From Albula goreensis (taxonomy: Eukaryota > Chordata > Actinopteri > Albuliformes > Albulidae): a stretch of 64,000 nt of DNA. This document shows positions 59,426 to 64,000 of the stretch, piece after piece (within the stretch, counting starts at the first letter, position 1; every line of letters starts with the position of its first letter). The notes under the pieces were generated by a model. It searched no databases and had not been told where the DNA came from. It saw only the letters and a list, made by a program, of their open reading frames with translations. Position numbers and translations under genes: made by a program. Location of the stretch: contig CM040763.1 of NCBI GenBank assembly GCA_022829145.1, forward strand, positions 5,080,641-5,144,640. Reading direction: 5' to 3'.

Positions 59426-61119
59426 CAAAAGATAAAGCAGCATTGAGGGTCCAAACAAATTAAAAGAAAAAATAAACGCAGTCACACGAATCCTGACAAC
59501 CGGATAATGTTGGAAAGCAAATCATATACATATACGCAATCATTATAAAATATACATTCAGTATGTTTGCCATCCTTGCCAGGTACAAAAAAAATACAAT
59601 ACAGAAAATCGCACTGAGAATGGAAGAAACCCTCGCTTGCCAAGTCCAGCCATTCCAGTAGCTGTCCTTGGTACTGAATGCTGATCTCGAACTTTTATGG
59701 TTGCTGTGTAACACTGCTTAGATCTGCTTTGAATGAAATGAAAGCTCTGTGCTTGGGGTCGGGTTTAGATGAAAATGTGTGTGGGCGGGGGTACTTTGAT
59801 ACATAATAAATAAATGGAACCCTACACACTGAATTCAAACTGCCTCCGGAAACCTTGCGAATTCCTTAAGGATGGTTGGGTTAGCAAAAGGGTGCAAAAA
59901 ACGTAACCTACCTCAGACACATAATATGCGCACATATTGCCAGTCAAATCAGTTTAGCCTGCAGTTAATTTCACATGCCTGAAACGATTAATATGGATAT
60001 CCAACCGAAGCATCGAGGCTGAGGTCGCAGTGCAAACCTTAGCATCGCGTTCACAGACGGCCCTAAAAATAACGCCAGGGCCATGTTATCAAATGAATAT
60101 GACTATTGTGTTTATACCTACTGTAATGTCAAAACCTCAGCTACTCTTACGGTTCTGGGAACTTCACGAAACATGATGTTGGCTTTCAGATTTTTTTACC
60201 TACAGGGCACATTTGCACGACGATTGAAGCAATCATACTTTACGATCTTATTCAATAATTGCGTATCACAGTTCAATAGGTGGTCCAAATTGAACTAACG
60301 TACTTACATTCCTGCGCTCTTCGTCTTGGTGGACAGTAAGCAGCATGCAATGCAGGACGTCTTATGTCCATGTGTTCGATACAGCTTGAAGTTAACAGTA
60401 TGTCGTTTCAGTGTCAAACTTACCATATAGTCATGGAAAATCTAATAAACGACTTATGCAACGATAAATGTGCCTCGGTAAAGAAAGCAGCCAAACGGAT
60501 ATGTATCCAATTCTTGATATGAGCTGTAGCCTACAAATATACAGGCTCTATGGTTTACAGTATGTAAAAGACGGAAATACACTTCCAAGTTTTGTCCTTT
60601 AGGTAAATGACATACCATTTACTCCATGTGACTTAAGAAAAATAGTACGGCGAACAGTAAGAAAAAAAGGTTTCAGCTAAACATTTTTTTGTATTATTAA
60701 AATGACGCTGGGATCACATTTTTCTACAGTTGTTCCTTTAAAATTGAAAGGTGGTTGAAAATACGCATAAAAGAAAACCTGTGCTCCGTGTTCCTGTTTT
60801 ACAGAATTGAGAAAGACAGGATAGGTATAAGGGTTTTTAGTATTCCTTGCATCACACACCTTCCTCGCAGGTTTATGGGCTTTGTTTGATACTTCAACAT
60901 GCTTTCCGCTGGGCGCTCAAGATTGCGATGATCGACAGGAAACCTGAGCAATAGCCTTTCGAGTTGGCTGGTGGGGACGACTCAAGAAGATATTATATAG
61001 CCAATTGGAGGGTGCATCTCACATACATCACGGTAGATGGAGCTGTTCCTGAACATATACTTCCGCGTGCGTGTATATCCATGTGTATGGGTTGAATGGC
61101 TGTAACACATACGGGCGGA
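59426..61119. other. Right-hand noncoding region, CpG richer than average
   Basis: 59,460-59,720 (minus frame of 84 codons) and 59,930-60,300 are repeat-free and could be further elements. CpGs are more frequent than in the centre of the window. No exon could be supported. Confidence 0.4.
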
Positions 61120-61260
61120 GAGGTATGGTGCTGCTGTGCTACGGCTCTATATATCCACCGGCAGAACTATCTTCCATTTAAAGACAACCTCCTCCGTTGC
61201 TCGGTTCTCACTTAGTGATGTCGGTCATTTTTGTGGCGAACCTGTAAAGAGAGAGGCAGA
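61120..61260. promoter_or_regulatory. Ambiguous gene-boundary signal: TATA box (+) or splice acceptor (-)
   Basis: On the plus strand TATATAT at 61148-61154 is followed about 30 bp later by ACTATCTTCC, which could be a start site. On the minus strand CTGCCTCTCTCTTTACAG ends at 61,242, a textbook acceptor. It would open an exon (61,241 downward) whose frame reads FATKMTDITK and stops at TGA (61,210-61,208). The two readings are mutually exclusive in this stretch, and neither is tied to a recognised gene. Confidence 0.35.
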
Positions 61261-63059
61261 AGCCGGCTCTTTTTTAATTATTTGATTCCTTCTTTTATTT
61301 ATTCAGTTATTTTCATTTTATTTACGTAAGTCATTAGCTGAAAGGGATCCCATTTGTGTGCTTTGATTCATTTGAATAAATATTTCATTTCATCAGTCTT
61401 GTTTATTTATTTTGTGTTCGCAAGTTTAAGCAAAGAAAAAGGCGGAATTCATCCTCTAAAATCTTGCATAGTGTTTTCTCGTTTCGCATCTTTTTTAAAG
61501 AAATACTATTTGGCTAATACTAAGGACATCCGTAACTTTCATTTATAGAAACGGTAAGACATTTTAAGTTTTTTGAAATATAAGAAAGACTTTGTGATGT
61601 TGACAGTTAATTAGTCTAGAAAAGCTATTTATATTGGTAGCAGTATCATTGCTGATGTTTTCCCTCTGACAGTATATGATACCGTTATGATATGGATTGT
61701 TTTCCGGTAGTGACAATGTTCTCTGTTCGTATTGGTTTAGTATTTTGTACAATGCAGTAGAATAATACAAATGTGGGGCAGACAATCATTCACAGTGCTG
61801 CATCATCTTTACCGTTCTACGGCAACCAGCTTATATGTGTTTTAAAAAACCTGTACATCTTCAGTTTGCTCAGTTACTGCCTTCGCGTGTATGCCTCAGA
61901 ACGCTGCTAGCTTTCTGGCTACATGTGTGCGTGTCAGTGTGCGAGCGTGTGGCTGCATCACCAAGGTACGGCTACAGGAACAGTTAAAAAGGCTCTGTTT
62001 TATTTACGGAAGGCTTGGATTAGCAATGTTAAATAATTGATCTCTCATACATAACGCGAATTTTGGTGACGTTTTTCATAAGATAGATACTGTTCTATGC
62101 AGGTGGTATAATACACACACTGTCTGTACTGATCAATGTCTACTTTGTGTTGATAGGAAACTTTAGATTCAGCACTAGATTCGGAAGTTAAACATTTTCC
62201 CCCATGTCATGGAAAAAATCGCAATAAAACTATTTTGTTCAAGATATAACATGAGATGGGAAGGCGATATGGCGACAATTGCGCCCAATATCCATAGCTA
62301 CATTATCTGAACACTTTCCACATATTATCAATTAGAATATCATCAAATGCATGAGTCGTGTTGGCAGTCAAATGGTTTTGTACACACCTGCACAAATACT
62401 GGCAAATAAGGTATTCACGAAACATTCATTGCAGCATTTGTTTCAGCACGATCTCGCATTGGATGCTATTTGCAGTTGGGGTTTTTGGGTCCCAATACGA
62501 AAACTGGTGCGTGTGGACTCACTAACAGGTAGCTAGATTGCACTTGCTTACTACTTTATTTAAAGAGCGATCCAAATATGCCTAATGCTAGCATCCTTTC
62601 ATCTCTTCTTGATTGCAATTTGAAGGTTGCAATAGACCACAATACATCAAGCCACATTTCCGATAGGATTTCTTTGTGGCTTCATTCAGTAGCAAAAGTC
62701 AACTCTTTGTTGTGAGGACAAAGAAAACAGCCTAATTAATCATTTAACATTACACGGGATTTAAGTTCATTTGATTAGATTTGGCTTGACCTGGATTAAA
62801 GGTGTAGTTCAATATCAAATGTGACTGTGGTGAAAATCTTTTATCATCAACACACTCCTTGGTAACTTGGTGTTTTTATAAACAATAGCGTAATTAAAGT
62901 ATTTTTTGATTAAACTAATATGTCCTCTCTTCGTATTAATAAATAGTTGTCATTTTTGCCTGGATGTACAAAATCTCTGCACTTGAACGAATCCGATCAT
63001 TTGTCTCAGTCTGCATCCCCACCCTTCGTGCTAATTAGTTTATAGGGCACAACTTCACT
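61261..63059. other. Unique noncoding stretch
   Basis: AT-rich with scattered CpGs; a TG-like GTGTGCGTGTCAGTGTGCG stretch near 61,925. No gene or repeat recognised. Confidence 0.45.
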
Positions 63060-63204
63060 TCAATTAAGACCTGCTGAGATGGACCTCTGTGATTGGCTGC
63101 TGAGGTTGTCGGTTTACATTGCTAGATTTCCCGCCATAGCAACTCTTCCCGGCCACTCACTAGCCTGCGAAACCGGGGCGAGGAACGGAGGCGTTCGGTG
63201 TTTT
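63060..63204 (+). promoter_or_regulatory. Candidate promoter: CCAAT, E2F, RFX-like
   Basis: Within 55 bp lie an inverted CCAAT box (GATTGGCT, ATTGG at 63092-63096), a perfect E2F site TTTCCCGCC at 63127-63135, and GCCATAGCAAC at 63133-63143, whose right half is the RFX X-box half site AGCAAC, overlapping the E2F site. CpGs rise from 63,130 to 63,200. No TATA box. This arrangement is typical of TATA-less cell-cycle or cilium-type promoters. It implies a transcription start near 63,150 and a gene running rightward out of the window. Confidence 0.5.
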
Positions 63205-63255
63205 ATGGGTCTGCAATTATTTAAAGACCGCTGTGAGCTGTATTTATCAACCAAG
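63205..63255 (+). CDS. Possible first coding exon (17 codons), gene unknown
   Basis: ATG at 63,205 opens MGLQLFKDRCELYLSTK and ends in phase 0 at a plausible donor (CCAAG|GTATGG, GT at 63,256-63,257). The same frame is open back to an ATG at 63,079, but that start lies upstream of the candidate E2F/RFX promoter, so the inner ATG is preferred. The Kozak context is weak at -3 (T) and good at +4 (G). I do not recognise the peptide. It could equally be 5' UTR with a short upstream frame. Confidence 0.3.
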
Positions 63256-64000
63256 GTATGGAAAGTATTATTTATATGCTTCATAACAGGTCTGGTATCG
63301 ATTAAATATGGTGGAAATATAACAATGCGACGCATTAGGGCACTTTTGGGGAACGCCAGTTGCTTCTAGCCAACTGAGGTTAGCGGTCTCACTGTAGTTA
63401 GCACTGGCTTTTTAAACTCTAGCTAACGTACTCTCACAAGCTTGTTGCCATTCAGTATCCAAATGATTTTTACCCACTTCGTGAAGAGGAAACATTTCAA
63501 ACGTAACCCTATCTTTAATTTTATCTCAAATTAAAAATTGGTCACCAAAGATTTAGCGTTGGCTTGCTAACGTTAATGATGCCAGCATATTCAGCTGGCT
63601 AACTTGACGGTAATTGGCCACCATTACTTGTTTGAGGAAAGATTTGTTTGGTTATTTTAAGTCTGGGTATACAAGTTATAAGCCGCCCCCACCTAAAGTT
63701 AGAAAGTTAAAACTATTCATAGCTCGCAAGCATAAGTTACCCAGCTAACGTTAGTTTAAAAACCTCCTGCCGTTGTGTTGGACTGGTCACAGGTGTAGCC
63801 TACATTCAGGTTGCCGGTTTTCGCTTATTGGGTACAAAAAAGAAAAACTTGGTTATCACTAGCTAGATCCTCAGGGCTGCAGTGCTGGGCTGTGCTTTCC
63901 TTTGACTAGGGCATGTTGTGGTCATGCTAAATCGCCAGAAGTGTTTTGCATGGTATTCCTACACGTTACCATCTCTTCCCATTCCATTCGCAATTAACCT
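63256..64000 (+). other. Probable first intron, rich in GCTAAC/GTTAGC words
   Basis: Seven TTAGC or GCTAA words fall in 63,380-63,755, including TAACGTTA palindromes at 63,568-63,575 and within 63,745-63,754. AGCTAACGTTAGC-like sequence is common next to fish promoters and in first introns. No second exon is seen before the window ends. Confidence 0.4.

Overview
This window reads as vertebrate, almost certainly teleost fish, nuclear DNA. It is AT-rich, with long (TG)n and GATA/GACA microsatellites, a fossil Tc1-like DNA transposon (about 51.77-52.48 kb), a tRNA-derived SINE with the usual fish tail (56.0-56.2 kb), and several inverted-repeat elements of fish type. There are no bacterial signals (operons, Shine-Dalgarno sites, tRNA or rRNA clusters). 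I cannot name the species or the locus.

Layout: I found no intact protein-coding gene. The window looks like a large intergenic desert, perhaps partly a long intron. Between the repeats lie about 40 blocks of 120-700 bp with balanced composition, no repeats, and packed homeodomain (TAATTA, GGATTA), SOX, POU octamer, FOX and E-box words. This is the texture of conserved noncoding enhancers around developmental regulators. They are annotated as candidates only, because conservation cannot be tested here. The strongest are at 0.56-1.0, 1.5-2.1, 5.0-5.26, 7.1-7.6, 9.6-10.8, 12.6-13.4, 23.2-24.8, 27.4-27.8, 34.56-35.1, 44.2-44.5, 54.1-54.5 and 58.7-59.4 kb.

Possible gene pieces: (1) 30,925-31,383 (+) is a frame broken by one stop, whose first part resembles a real exon bounded by a splice acceptor and donor; it may be a pseudogene or an isolated exon. 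(2) At the right end, 63,060-63,255 (+) has an inverted CCAAT box, a perfect E2F site, an RFX-like half site and a short ATG exon ending in a donor. The following sequence is rich in GCTAAC/GTTAGC words, so a gene probably begins there and runs off to the right. (3) About 61.1-61.25 kb holds an ambiguous TATA box (+) and a strong splice acceptor (-).

Mobile and repeat content: a Tc1-like fossil, a SINE plus a SINE fragment, two TGTCATAA-type MITE-like copies (6.3 and 15.0 kb), a TIR element at 20.5 kb, an inverted-repeat element with a perfect hairpin at 43.0-43.3 kb, a teleost interspersed repeat at 2.85-3.26 kb, and a 41-bp minisatellite of about 11.5 copies at 48.3-48.8 kb. Two good CTCF-motif matches face each other (7.2 kb forward, 30.7 kb reverse). 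The long open frames seen elsewhere come from low-complexity or stop-poor DNA and are not called as genes.
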